From Panulirus ornatus (Eukaryota > Arthropoda > Malacostraca > Decapoda > Palinuridae), in the NCBI RefSeq assembly GCF_036320965.1, contig NC_092250.1, positions 15,570,100 through 15,634,099 of the forward strand: DNA of 64,000 bases. The letters are read 5' to 3'. Shown here piece by piece: positions 1-12,174 of the stretch. Made by a program: the position numbers and the translations under genes. The stretch's first letter is position 1, and every line of letters begins with the position of its first letter. The notes beneath the pieces are model-generated. The model had not been told where the DNA came from. It searched no databases and saw only the letters and a list, made by a program, of their open reading frames with translations.

Positions 1-417
1 AAGCCTCTCTTTTCTCTTTCACTAACAACTTTACTTCATCCCACCTCTCACTACCTTTTCTTATCTGTCCACCTTCCACATTTTGCATGCCACATGCATC
101 TCTTGCACATGCCATCATGACTTCCGAAATACCTCCCATTCCTCACCCACTCCCCTCACTTCATTAGTTCTCATCTTTTGCCATTCTACATTCAATCTTT
201 GCTGGTATTTCTTCACATAAGTCTCATTTCCAAGTTTACTTACTCTCACAATTCGCTTCTCCCCGATATTATCTCCTCTTTTTTGAAGACCTCTGCAAGT
301 CTTCACCTTCATCTCCATAAGTTAGTGATCAGACATCCCACCAGCTATCCCTCTCAGCACATTTACATTCAATTGTCTCTCTTACATGTCTATCAATACA
401 TAATCAGATAATGCCTG
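1..417 (-). pseudogene. RTE-A LINE fragment: end of endonuclease and linker (unit 1)
   Basis: Minus-strand translation from about 318 downward gives the RTE-A segment with CRGLQKRG and GVGEEWEVF, which lies between the endonuclease and the reverse transcriptase. Open only over 67 residues. It enters from the left window edge; in units 2 and 3 the same piece continues leftward to a Tigger element, so this is one LINE split by that insertion. It abuts, head to head, a plus-strand copy that starts near 418. Confidence 0.75.
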
Positions 418-2494
418 CTGACCAAGAGGTCAAGAGAAAGAGGAAGGCGCATGACTGTGAAAAAGAGGGCAAATGAGAGTTAGGGTGAGAGAGTATCATT
501 AAATTCTAAGAAGAGTAAAAGATGTTCTGAAAGGAGGTAAATAGCATGCATAAGACGAGAGCAAATGGGTACATCAGTGAAGGGGACAAATGGGGAGGTA
601 ATAACAAGTAGTGGTGAAGTGAGAAGGAAATGGAGTGAGTATTTTGCAGGTTTGTTGAATGAGTTTGATAGAGTGGCAGATATAGGATGTTTTGGTCGGG
701 GTGGTGTGAGAGGGGTCAAGGAGAATGGTTTGGTAAAAAGAAAGGAGTTAGTGAAAGCTTTGCAGATGAAAGGCAGCAGGTTTGGATGGAATTCCAGTGG
801 AATTTATTAGAATGGGGTGACTGTGTTGTTGATTGGTTGGTAAGGATATTCAATGTGTGTATGGATCATGGTGAAGTGCCTGAGGATTGGCGGAATGCAT
901 GCATAGTGCCATTGTACAAAGACAAAGGGGATAAAGGTGAGTGTTCAAATTACAGAGGCATAAGTTTGTTGAGTATTCCTGAGAAATTATATGGGAGGGT
1001 ATTCATTGAGAAAGTAAAAAAAATGTACAGTGCATCAGATTGGGGAAGAGCAGTGTGGTTTCAGAAGTGGTAGAGGATGTGTGGATCAGGTGTTTGCTTT
1101 GAAGAATGTTTGTGAGACATACCTAGAAAAACAGTTAGATTTGTATGCAGCATTTATGGATCTGGAGAAGGCATATGATAGGGTTGATAGAGATGCTTTG
1201 TGGAAGGTTTTAAGAGTATATGGTGTGGGAGGTAAGTTGCTAGAAGCAGTGAAAAGTTTTTACCAAGGATGTAAGGCATGTGTAGGAGAGGAAGAAAGGA
1301 AAGTGATTGGTTCCTAATGAATGTCAGTTTGCAGCAAGGATGCATGATGTCCCCCATGGTTGTTTAATTTGTTTATGGATGGGGTTGTTAGGGAGGTGAA
1401 TGCAAGAATTCTCAAGAGAGGGGCAAGTATGTACTCTGTTGTGGATGAGAGGGCCTTGGAAGTGAGTCAATTGTTGTTCATTGATGATACAGCGCTGGTG
1501 GCTGATTCGGATGAGAAACTGCAGAAGCTGGTGACTGACTTTGGTAAAGTGTATGAATGAAGAAAGTTGAGAGTAAATGTGAATAAAAGCAAAGTTATTA
1601 GGCTTAGTAGGATTGAGGGACAAGTTAGTTGGAGGGTAAGTGTGAATGGAGAAAAACTGGAGGAAGTGAGGTGTTTCAGATAGCTGGGAGTGGAATTAGC
1701 AGCTGATGGAACCTTGGAAGCGGAAGTGAGCCACAGGGTGGGGGAGGGGGCGAAGGTTCTGGAAGCACTGAAGAATGTGTGGAAGGCAAGAACATTATCT
1801 CAGAAAGCAAGAATGGGTATGTTTGAAGGAATATTGGTTCCAATAATGTTATATGGTTGCAAGGCATGGGTCATAGACAGGGTTGTACGGAGGAGGGTGG
1901 ATGTGTTGGAAATGAAATATTTGAGGTCAATATGTTGTGTGAGGTGGTTTGATTGTGTAAGTAATGAAAGGGTAACAGAGATGAGTCGTAATAAAAAGAG
2001 TGTGATGGAGAGAGCAGAAGAGGGTGTACTGAAATGGTTTGGTCACGTGGAGAGAATGAGTGAGGAAATATTGACAGAGGATATGTGTCAGAGGTGGAGG
2101 GAACGAGAAGTGGGAGACCAAATTGGAGGCGGAAGGATGGAGTGAAAAAGATCTAAAGCGATCAGGGCCTGAACATACAGGAGGGTGAAAGGCATGCAAG
2201 GAATAAAGAGAACTGGAACAATGTGGTGTACTGGGGGCAATGTGCTTAATGTGCAGTCAATGAACTGAACCAGGGCATGTGAAGCATCTGGGATAAACCA
2301 TGGAAAGGTCTGTGGGGCTTGGATGTGGAAAGGAAGCTGTGGTTTCAGTAAATTACACATGACAACTGGAGGCTGAGTGTGAACGAATGTGGCCTTTTTG
2401 TCTTTTCTCTGGTGCTACCTCACTAAAGGGGGGATGCTGTTTCCTGTGTGACAGGGTAGTGATGGGAATGGAGGAAGGCAGCAAGGATGAATAT
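418..2494 (+). pseudogene. RTE-A LINE, linker through reverse transcriptase to 3' UTR (unit 1, decayed)
   Basis: Plus-strand frames carry successive RTE-A blocks: NGEVITSS and WSEYFAGLLNEF (linker, about 565-700), GEVPEDWRNACIVPLY (870-920), CGFRSGRGCVDQVFALKN (1050-1110), FMDLEKAYDRVDRDALWKV (motif A, 1150-1210), FIDDTALVADS (motif C, 1475-1510), and the RTE-type C-terminus with YGCKAW and WFGHVERMSEE. Frameshifts and stops (for example after GKVYE near 1558 and at the RYLGV site near 1682) break the frame. The 3' UTR stops short of the terminal hairpin where the minus copy begins. Non-functional. Confidence 0.88.
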
Positions 2495-4158
2495 GTTATT
2501 ATACTTTGACGCTGTCTCCTGCATTAGCAAGATAAGGCAAGAAAACAGACGAAAGAATGGCCCAACCCACCCACATACACATGTATATACATACACGTCC
2601 ACACATGCACATATACATACCTATACATTTCAACGTATACATATATATACATACACAGACATATACATATATACACATGTACATAATTCATACTTGCTGC
2701 CTTTATTCATTGTTGTCAACCATCCCACCACACATGAAATGACACCCCCTCATGTGCGCGAGGTAGCGCCAGGAAAAGACAACAAAGACCACATTCATTC
2801 TCACTCAGACTCTAGCTGTCATGTATAATGCACTGAAACCACAGCTCCCTTTCCACATCCAGGCCCCACAAAACTTTCCATGGTTTACCCCAGACGCTTC
2901 ACATGCCCTTGCTCAATTCATTGACAGCACGTCGACCCTGGTATACCACATCATTCCAATTCACTCTATTCCTTGCATGCCTTTCACCCTCCTGCATGTT
3001 CAGGCTCCGATCGCTCAAATTCTTTTTCACTCCATCCTTCCACCTCCAATTTGGTCTCCCAGTTCTCCTCGTTCCCTAGACCTCTGACACATATACCCTC
3101 TTTGTCAATCTTTCCTCACTCATCCTCTCCATTTGACCAAAACATTTCAATACACCCTCTTCTGCTCTCTCAACCACACTCTTTTCATTACCATACATCT
3201 CTCTTACCTTTTTATTACTTACTCGATCAAACCACCTCACACCACATATTGTCCTCAAACATCTCATTTCCAATACACCCACCCTCAGCCGCACAACCCT
3301 ATCTATAGCTTATGCCTTGCAACCATATAACATTGTTGGAACCACTATTCCTTCAAACATACCCATTTTTGCTTTCCAAGATAATGTTCTCGCTTCCACA
3401 CATTCTTTACCGCTCCCAGAACCTTCGCCCCCTCCCCCACCCTGTGATCACTTCCACTTTCATGGTTCCATCTGCTGCCAAATCCACTCCTAGATACCTA
3501 AAACACTTCACTTCCTCCAGTTTTTCTCCATTCAAACTTACCTCCCAATTGACTTGTCCCTCAACCCTTCTGTACTTAATAACCTTGCTCTTATTCACAT
3601 TTACTCTCAGCTTTCTTCTTTTGCAAACTTTACCAAACTCAGTCACAGGTTTCTGCAGTTTCTCACCCGAATCAGCCACCAGCGCTGTATCATCAGTGAA
3701 CAACAAATGACTCGCTTCTTAAGCCCTCTCATCCACAAGACTGCATGCTTGCCCCTTTCTCCAAAACTCTTGTATTCATCTCCCTAACAACCTCAACCAT
3801 AAACAAATTAAAATAACATGGAGACATCACGTACCCCTGCCGCAAACCGACGTTCACTGGGAACCAATTACTTTCCTCTCTTCCTACTCGTACACATGCC
3901 TTACATCCTCGATATAAACTTTTCACTGCTTCTAGCAACTTACCTCCCACACCATATACTCTTAACACCTTCTCCAAAGCCTTCTCCAAAGATCATATGC
4001 CTTCTCCAGATCCATAAATGCTACATACAAATCCACTTATTTTTCAAAGTATTTCTCACATACATTCTTCAAAGCAAACACCTGAGCCACACATCCTCTA
4101 CCACTTCTGAAACCACACTGCTCTTCCCCAACCTGATCTTCTGTACATGCCTTCACCC
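2495..4158 (-). pseudogene. RTE-A LINE, reverse transcriptase to 3' end (unit 1)
   Basis: The 3' end lies at about 2,495 with the terminal hairpin region and (TA/CA)-rich UTR up to 2,820. Coding blocks follow leftward in translation from about 4,150: CGFRSGRG, YGVGGKLLEAVKSLYRGCKACV, FTDDTALVADSGEKLQK (near 3,690) and the C-terminal GQMERMSEERLTK (near 3,100). The motif A region is rearranged to a short duplicated stretch near 3,970-4,000 and frameshifts are present. It is interrupted at its right end by a plus-strand endonuclease fragment; the same LINE resumes near 4,967. Confidence 0.85.
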
Positions 4159-4966
4159 TCCTCGAAGGCTCAGACTTCGGTGTCTAAATGTGTGTGGATG
4201 TAACCAAGATGACAAAAAGGGAGATATGTAGTATGTTTGCGGAAAAGATCATGGATGTTTTGGATCTGAGTGAAACAAAGCTCAAAGGTAAATAGGAAGA
4301 GTGGTTTGGGAATGTCTTGGGGGTAAAGTAAGGGGTTGGTGAGAGGACAAGAGCAAAGGAAGGAGTAGCACTACTCCTGCAGCAGGAGTTGTGGTAGTAT
4401 GTAATAAAGTGTAAGAAAGTAAACACTAGATTAATAAGGGTAAAACTGAAAGTGGATGGAGAGAGATAGGTGATTATTGGTGCTTATGCACCTGATCATG
4501 AGAAGAAAGATCACGAGAGGCAAATGTCTTGGAAGCAGCTAAGTGAGTGTGTTAGCAGCTTTGATGCACGAGACTGGTTTACAGTGATGGGTGATTTGAA
4601 TGCAAAGATGAGTAATGTGGCAGCTGAGGGAATAATTGGTGTACATTGGGTGTTCAGTGTTGTAAATGGAAATGGTGACGAGCCTATAGATTTGTGTGCT
4701 GAAAAAGGACTGGTGATTGGGAATACATGGTTTAAAAAGAGATATACAAAAGTATACGTATGTAAGTAGGAGAGATGGCCAGAGAGCGTTATTGGATTAT
4801 GTGTTAATTGATAGGCGCGTGAAAGAGAGACTTTTGGATGTTAATGTGCCGAGAGGGGCAACTGGAGGGATGTTTGATCATTATCTTGTGGAGGTGAAGT
4901 TGAAGATTTGTAGAGGTTTTCAGAAAAGAAGAGAAAGGTGAGAGTAAGTGAGCTAGGAAAGGAGAC
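4159..4966 (+). pseudogene. RTE-A endonuclease-domain fragment, plus strand (unit 1)
   Basis: It starts in the RTE-A 5' leader and reads the AP-type endonuclease domain: LSETKLKG, IIGAYAPDHEKKDHERQ (near 4,470), VMGDLNAKMSNVA (near 4,590), LLDYVLIDRRVKERLLDVNV (near 4,790) and FDHYLVEVKLKICRGFQKR. The conserved GDLNAK and DH(Y) elements are those of an APE-like nuclease. Stops and a frameshift near 4,765 inactivate it. It is embedded in a minus-strand LINE with a flanking duplication of about 70 bp. Confidence 0.85.
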
Positions 4967-5502
4967 ATCTGATCTACTCATCCTCTACCACTTCTGAAAC
5001 CACACTGCTCCTCCCCAATCTGATGCTCTGTACATGTCTTCACCCTCTCATAATCAACATCCTCCCATATAATTTACCAGGTATGCTCAACAAACTTATG
5101 CCATAGTTTTGATCATTCACCTTTATCCCCTCTGCCTTTACACAGTGGTACTATACATGCATTCCTCCATTCCTCAGAAACTTAACCATGATCCATACAT
5201 ATTTTGATTATCCTTACCAATCAATCAATAACACAGTCACCACCTTTCTTAATAAATTCAACTGCAATACCATCCATTCCCACCTCATTGCCGGATCTCT
5301 TCTTCCACAAGGCTTTCATTGCCTCCTCTCTCTTCACCAAACAACTTTCCATGACTCTCTTCACTTTGCATACCACCCTACATCTACCACTTCATCATTA
5401 TACACATTTAACAATCCTTCAAAATACTCACTATATCAGTACCTATTAGCACTTCCTCTTTTGCCCCTTCACTGATGTCCCCATTTGTTCTTTTGTACAT
5501 TA
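4967..5502 (-). pseudogene. RTE-A LINE, upstream half of reverse transcriptase (unit 1)
   Basis: Minus-strand sequence matching RTE-A from the FRSGRG region back through the GEVPEDW block and the EYF..LLN linker. It is the continuation of the LINE that occupies 2,495-4,158. The right edge is the left terminal repeat of a Tigger element at about 5,503. No long open frame remains. Confidence 0.78.
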
Positions 5503-6463
5503 CAGATACTCCCTGACTTATGACCTGAAAAATTATAAAGTTTTTTCATACATATTCGCCATTTCCCATGTTAGTGAAGTAGCATTAAGACAATCCCAGC
5601 ATTGTGTCCATCACAGCATCTCTCTCAGCTACCATTCTGTAAGCAAACATTATTCAAGGGAAGCTAACAAATTTTTGTGCAGAATTAAACCATTTTTGTA
5701 TTAAACCCCAAAGAAGATGACGAACAAAAGGAAAAACCCATCACATAATGATAGATCTGGCAAGAAGATGAGAAAGATGCTCGATTTGAAATTGAAAATG
5801 AAGGTAGTCAACCAATATGGAGGAAAAAAAAATTAATGATTACACGTGATTTACAGTTGTCCCGTTCGATGGTCTCCACAATCTTAAAGGACAAAGAAAA
5901 AATGCATGAAGCAGTGAAAGGTTTGATGAGTATGAAGTCTACAATAATAACAAAGCAACAACAAGCGCTCATCCACGAGATGGAAAAGTTGTTGATGCTG
6001 TGGATGGAAGATCAAATTAACAACATGTACCACTAAGTTTACTTAAAGTCTTTTTGAGACTTTGCAGGAGTGAACAGGAGAGGATTACATCAGGAACTTC
6101 ACAGGAAGTCATGATGTGTTCAACAGGTTTAAAAGAAGATAGATAGCTTGCACAATGTTCGAGTCACAGGTGACGCAGCAAGTGCTGACGAAGGAGCTGC
6201 AGCAAAGTTCACTGAAAGTTTGGATGAGTCAATCTGTGAACTAAAGAATCTTAAATAAATAAAAGGTAAAAAGAAACAACAATCATATAATAAAACTGGT
6301 AAATAAAAGACAAATAATTATGATAGAAACCGAGTAGGATAAAAGAATACTGTACAGGTATACGAATTCTATACGCCGTGTTGACATTTGTCTGGCTTAC
6401 GTCCATTTTGAAATACAACCAGTTGGTCAGAACGGAACTGGGACATATGTCAAAGAGCATATA
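5503..6463 (+). mobile_element. Tigger/pogo DNA-transposon remnant (unit 1)
   Basis: About 960 bp inserted in the minus-strand RTE-A, next to TA dinucleotides on both sides. The ends are imperfect inverted repeats (CTCCCTGACTTATGACC at left against CTCTTTGACATATGTCC read inward at right). The plus strand encodes the DNA-binding half of a TIGD1-like transposase: LQLSRSMVSTILKDKEKMH (near 5,850, CENP-B-type helix-turn-helix), MEKLLMLWMEDQI (near 5,980) and the later block VRVTGDAASADEGAAAKF in another frame near 6,150. The DDE catalytic part is absent. It is a non-autonomous deletion derivative. Family assignment is from remembered Tigger motifs. Confidence 0.78.
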
Positions 6464-7054
6464 TATTTATCTCCTTCCAAAATATTTTATTTCCCCTAAT
6501 CTTTAATGATACTTTCTTACCCCAACTCTCGTTTGCCTTTTTTTTCTTTGAATCCCTGCACCTTCCTCTTGACTCATGCTGCTTTCTTTTATACATCTCA
6601 CAATCATTTGCATTTCCCTCTTGTAAGTACCACCCAAAAGCCTCTCTTTTCTCTTTCACTAACAACTTTACTTCATCTCACCTCTCACTACCTTTTCTAA
6701 TCTGTCCACCCTCCACATTTTGCATGCCACAAGCATCTCTTGTACATGCCATCATGGCTTCCTAAATACCTCCCATTCCTCACCCACTCCCCTCACTTCA
6801 TTAGTTCTCACCTTTTGCCATTCTACATTCAATCTTTGCTGGTATTTCTTCACATAAGTCTCATTTCCAAGTTCACTTACTCTCACAATTCGCTTCTCCC
6901 CGATATTATCTCCTCTTTTTTGAAGACCTCTGCAAGTCTTCACCTTCATCTCCATAAGTTAGTGATCAGACATCCCACCAGCTATCCCTCTCAGCACATT
7001 TACATTCAAATGTCTCTCTTACATGTCTATCAATACGTAATCAGATAATGCCTG
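6464..7054 (-). pseudogene. RTE-A LINE, endonuclease C-terminus and linker (unit 2 start)
   Basis: Continuation of the minus-strand RTE-A beyond the Tigger insertion. Reading from about 6,955 downward gives KTCRGLQKRGDNIGEKRIV and RGVGEEWEVF, then the KREAFGWYLQEGNAND block near 6,600. Frameshifted. Left edge is the Tigger right terminal repeat, right edge a head-to-head junction with a plus-strand copy. Confidence 0.78.
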
Positions 7055-9125
7055 CTGACCAAGAGGTCAAGAGAAAGAGGAAGGCGCAAGAGGTGAAAAA
7101 GCGGGCAAATGAGAGTTAGGTGATAGAGTATCATTAAATTCTAAGAGAGTAAAAGATGTTCTGAAAGGAGGTAAATAGCATGCATAAGCACGAGAGCAAA
7201 TGGGTACATCAGTGAAGGGGACAAATGGGGAGGTAATAACAAGTAGTGAAGTGAGAAGGAAATGGAGTGAGTATTTTGCAGGTTTGTTGAATGAGTTTGA
7301 TAGAGTGGCAGATATAGGATGTTTTGGTCGGGGTGGTGTGAGAGGGGTCAGGGAGAATGGTTTGGTAAAAGAACGGAGTTAGTGAAAGCTTTGCAGATGA
7401 AAGGCAGCAGGTTTGGATGGCATTGCAGTGGAATTTATCAGAATGGGGTGACTGTGTTGTTGATTGGTTGGTAAGGATATTCAATGTGTGTATGGATCAT
7501 GGTGAAGTGCCTGAGGATTGGCGGAATGCATGCATAGTGCCATTGTACAAAGACAAAGGGGATAAAGGTGAGTGTTCAAATTACAGAGGCATAAGTTTGT
7601 TGAGTATTCCTGAGAAATTATATGGGAGGGTATTCATTGAGAAAGTAAAAAAAATGTACAGTGCATCAGATTGGGGAAGAGCAGTGTGGTTTCAGAAGTG
7701 GTAGAGGATGTGTGGATCAGGTGTTTGCTTTGAAGAATGTTTGTGAGACATACCTAGAAAAACAGTTAGATTTGTATGCAGCATTTATGGATCTGGAGAA
7801 GGCATATGATAGGGTTGATAGAGATGCTTTGTGGAAGGTTTTAAGAGTATATGGTGTGGGAGGTAAGTTGCTAGAAGCAGTGAAAAGTTTTTACCAAGGA
7901 TGTAAGGCATGTGTAGGAGAGGAAGAAAGGAAAGTGATTGGTTCCTAATGAATGTCAGTTTGCAGCAAGGATGCATGATGTCCCCCATGGTTGTTTAATT
8001 TGTTTATGGATGGGGTTGTTAGGGAGGTGAATGCAAGAATTCTCAAGAGAGGGGCAAGTATGTACTCTGTTGTGGATGAGAGGGCCTGGGAAGTGAGTCA
8101 ATTGTTGTTCATTGATGATACAGCGCTGGTGGCTGATTCGGATGAGAAACTGCAGAAGCTGGTGACTGACTTTGGTAAAGTGTATGAATGAAGAAAGTTG
8201 AGAGTAAATGTGAATAAAAGCAAAGTTATTAGGCTTAGTAGGATTGAGGGACAAGTTAGTTGGAGGGTAAGTGTGAATGGAGAAAAACTGGAGGAAGTGA
8301 GGTGTTTCAGATAGCTGGGAGTGGAATTAGCAGCTGATGGAACCTTGGAAGCGGAAGTGAGCCACAGGGTGGGGGAGGGGGCGAAGGTTCTGGAAGCACT
8401 GAAGAATGTGTGGAAGGCAAGAACATTATCTCAGAAAGCAAGAATGGGTATGTTTGAAGGAATATTGGTTCCAATAATGTTATATGGTTGCAAGGCATGG
8501 GCCATAGACAGGGTTGTACGGAGGAGGGTGGATGTGTTGGAAATGAAATATTTGAGGTCAATATGTTGTGTGAGGTGGTTTGATTGTGTAAGTAATGAAA
8601 GGGTAACAGAGATGAGTCGTAATTAAAAGAGTGTGATGGAGAGAGCAGAAGAGGGTGTACTGAAATGGTTTGGTCACGTGGAGAGAATGAGTGAGGAAAT
8701 ATTGACAGAGGATATAGTGTCAGAGGTGGAGGGAACGAGAAGTGGGAGACCAAATTGGAGGCGGAAGGATGGAGTGAAAAAGATCTAAAGCGATCAGGGC
8801 CTGAACATACAGGAGGGTGAAAGGCATGCAAGGATAAAGAGAACTGGAACAATGTGGTGTACTGGGGGCAATGTGCTTAATGTGCAGTCAATGAACTGAA
8901 CCAGGGCATGTGAAGCATCTGGGATAAACCATGGAAAGGTCTGTGGGGCTTGGATGTGGAAAGGAAGCTGTGGTTTCAGTAAATTACACATGACAACTGG
9001 AGGCTGAGTGTGAACGAATGTGGCCTTTTTGTCTTTTCTCTGGTGCTACCTCACTAAAGGGGGGATGCTGTTTCCTGTGTGACAGGGTAGTGATGGGAAT
9101 GGAGGAAGGCAGCAAGGATGAATAT
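7055..9125 (+). pseudogene. RTE-A LINE, linker to 3' UTR (unit 2, decayed)
   Basis: Near-identical to the copy at 418-2,494, with the same reverse-transcriptase blocks: FMDLEKAYDRVDRDALWKV near 7,785, FIDDTALVADSDEKLQK near 8,110, YGCKAWAIDRVVRRRVDVLE near 8,485. It shares with unit 1 the stop after GKVYE and the stop at the RYLGV position, showing that both were inherited from one template. Unit-specific differences include a stop in the SRN*KSVME region. Confidence 0.88.
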
Positions 9126-10826
9126 GTTATTATACTTTGACGCTGTCTCCTGCATTAGCAAGATAAGGCAAGAAAACAGACGAAAGAATGGCCCAACCCA
9201 CCCACATACACATGTATATACATACACGTCCACACATGCACATATACATACCTATACATTTCAACGTATACATATATATACATACACAGACATATACATA
9301 TATACACATGTACATAATTCATACTTGCTGCCTTTATTCATTGTTGTCAACCATCCCACCACACATGAAATGACACCCCCTCATGTGCGCGAGGTAGCGC
9401 CAGGAAAAGACAACAAAGACCACATTCATTCTCACTCAGACTCTAGCTGTCATGTATAATGCACTGAAACCACAGCTCCCTTTCCACATCCAGGCCCCAC
9501 AAAACTTTCCATGGTTTACCCCAGACGCTTCACATGCCCTTGCTCAATTCATTGACAGCACGTCGACCCTGGTATACCACATCATTCCAATTCACTCTAT
9601 TCCTTGCATGCCTTTCACCCTCCTGCATGTTCAGGCTCCGATCGCTCAAATTCTTTTTCACTCCATCCTTCCACCTCCAATTTGGTCTCCCAGTTCTCCT
9701 CGTTCCCTAGACCTCTGACACATATATCCTCTTTGTCAATCTTTCCTCACTCATCCTCTCCATTTGACCAAAACATTTCAATACACCCTCTTCTGCTCTC
9801 TCAACCACACTCTTTTCATTACCATACATCTCTCTTACCTTTTTATTACTTACTCGATCAAACCACCTCACACCACATATTGTCCTCAAACATCTCATTT
9901 CCAATACACCCACCCTCAGCCGCACAACCCTATCTATAGCTTATGCCTTGCAACCATATAACATTGTTGGAACCACTATTCCTTCAAACATACCCATTTT
10001 TGCTTTCCAAGATAATGTTCTCGCTTCCACACATTCTTTACCGCTCCCAGAACCTTCGCCCCCTCCCCCACCCTGTGATCACTTCCACTTTCATGGTTCC
10101 ATCTGCTGCCAAATCCACTCCTAGATACCTAAAACACTTCACTTCCTCCAGTTTTTCTCCATTCAAACTTACCTCCCAATTGACTTGTCCCTCAACCCTT
10201 CTGTACTTAATAACCTTGCTCTTATTCACATTTACTCTCAGCTTTCTTCTTTCGCAAACTTTACCAAACTCAGTCACAGGTTTCTGCAGTTTCTCACCCG
10301 AATCAGCCACCAGCGCTGTATCATCAGTGAACAACAAATGACTCGCTTCTTAAGCCCTCTCATCCACAAGACTGCATGCTTGCCCCTTTCTCCAAAACTT
10401 GTATTCATCTCCCTAACAACCTCAACCATAAACAAATTAAAATAACATGGAGACATCACGTACCCCTGCCGCAAACCGACGTTCACTGGGAACCAATTAC
10501 TTTCCTCTCTTCCTACTCGTACACATGCCTTACATCCTCGATATAAACTTTTCACTGCTTCTAGCAACTTACCTCCCACACCATATACTCTTAACACCTT
10601 CTCCAAAGCCTTCTCCAAAGATCATATGCCTTCTCCAGATCCATAAATGCTACATACAAATCCATCATATGCCTTCTCCAGATCCATAAATGCTACATAC
10701 AAATCCACTTATTTTTCAAAGTATTTCTCACATACATTCTTCAAAGCAAACACCTGAGCCACACATCCTCTACCACTTCTGAAACCACACTGCTCTTCCC
10801 CAACCTGATCTTCTGTACATGCCTTC
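9126..10826 (-). pseudogene. RTE-A LINE, reverse transcriptase to 3' end (unit 2)
   Basis: Counterpart of 2,495-4,158, starting with the degenerate terminal hairpin region. Motif C reads FTDDTALVADSGEKLQK near 10,330. A 43-bp stretch is duplicated in tandem at 10,621-10,706 relative to unit 1. Not intact. Confidence 0.85.
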
Positions 10827-11638
10827 ATCCTCCTCGAAGGCTCAGACTTTGGTGTCTAAATGTGTGTGGATGTAACCAAGATGACAAAAAGGGAGATATG
10901 TAGTATGTTTGCGGAAAAGATCATGGATGTTTTGGATCTGAGTGAAACAAAGCTCAAAGGTAAATAGGAAGAGTGGTTTGGGAATGTCTTGGGGGTAAAG
11001 TAAGGGGTTGGTGAGAGGACAAGAGCAAAGGAAGGAGTAGCACTACTCCTGCAGCAGGAGTTGTGGTAGTATGTAATAAAGTGTAAGAAAGTAAACACTA
11101 GATTAATAAGGGTAAAACTGAAAGTGGATGGAGAGAGATAGGTGATTATTGGTGCTTATGCACCTGATCATGAGAAGAAAGATCACGAGAGGCAAATGTC
11201 TTGGAAGCAGCTAAGTGAGTGTGTTAGCAGCTTTGATGCACGAGACTGGTTTACAGTGATGGGTGATTTGAATGCAAAGATGAGTAATGTGGCAGCTGAG
11301 GGAATAATTGGTGTACATTGGGTGTTCAGTGTTGTAAATGGAAATGGTGACGAGCCTATAGATTTGTGTGCTGAAAAAGGACTGGTGATTGGGAATACAT
11401 GGTTTAAAAAGAGATATACAAAAGTATACGTATGTAAGTAGGAGAGATGGCCAGAGAGCGTTATTGGATTATGTGTTAATTGATAGGCGCGTGAAAGAGA
11501 GACTTTTGGATGTTAATGTGCCGAGAGGGGCAACTGGAGGGATGTTTGATCATTATCTTGTGGAGGTGAAGTTGAAGATTTGTAGAGGTTTTCAGAAAAG
11601 AAGAGAAAGGTGAGAGTAAGTGAGCTAGGAAAGGAGAC
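10827..11638 (+). pseudogene. RTE-A endonuclease-domain fragment, plus strand (unit 2)
   Basis: Counterpart of 4,159-4,966. It includes IIGAYAPDHEKKDHERQ near 11,142, VMGDLNAKMSN near 11,260 and DYVLIDRRVKERLLDVNV near 11,470. Stops and a frameshift are shared with unit 1. A stretch of about 70 bp of the surrounding minus-strand LINE is present on both sides (about 10,764-10,833 and 11,649-11,720). Confidence 0.85.
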
Positions 11639-12174
11639 ATCTGATCTACTCATCCTCTACCACTTCTGAAACCACACTGCTCCTCCCCAATCTGATGCTC
11701 TGTACATGTCTTCACCCTCTCATAATCAACATCCTCCCATATAATTTACCAGGTATGCTCAACAAACTTATGCCATAGTTTTGATCATTCACCTTTATCC
11801 CCTCTGCCTTTACACAGTGGTACTATACATGCATTCCTCCATTCCTCAGAAACTTAACCATGATCCATACATATTTTGATTATCCTTACCAATCAATCAA
11901 TAACACAGTCACCACCTTTCTTAATAAATTCAACTGCAATACCATCCATTCCCACCTCATTGCCGGATCTCTTCTTCCACAAGGCTTTCATTGCCTCCTC
12001 TCTCTTCACCAAACAACTTTCCATGACTCTCTTCACTTTGCATACCACCCTACATCTACCACTTCATCATTATACACATTTAACAATCCTTCAAAATACT
12101 CACTATATCAGTACCTATTAGCACTTCCTCTTTTGCCCCTTCACTGATGTCCCCATTTGTTCTTTTGTACATTA
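11639..12174 (-). pseudogene. RTE-A LINE, upstream half of reverse transcriptase (unit 2)
   Basis: Counterpart of 4,967-5,502, matching RTE-A from the FRSGRG region back to the linker. No long open frame. It ends at the left terminal repeat of the second Tigger copy. Confidence 0.78.

Noticed and set aside
2530..2750. Alternating His/Thr/Tyr frames on both strands, repeated at 9,180 and 15,860
   Set aside because: CA/TA-rich part of the RTE-A 3' UTR, not coding.
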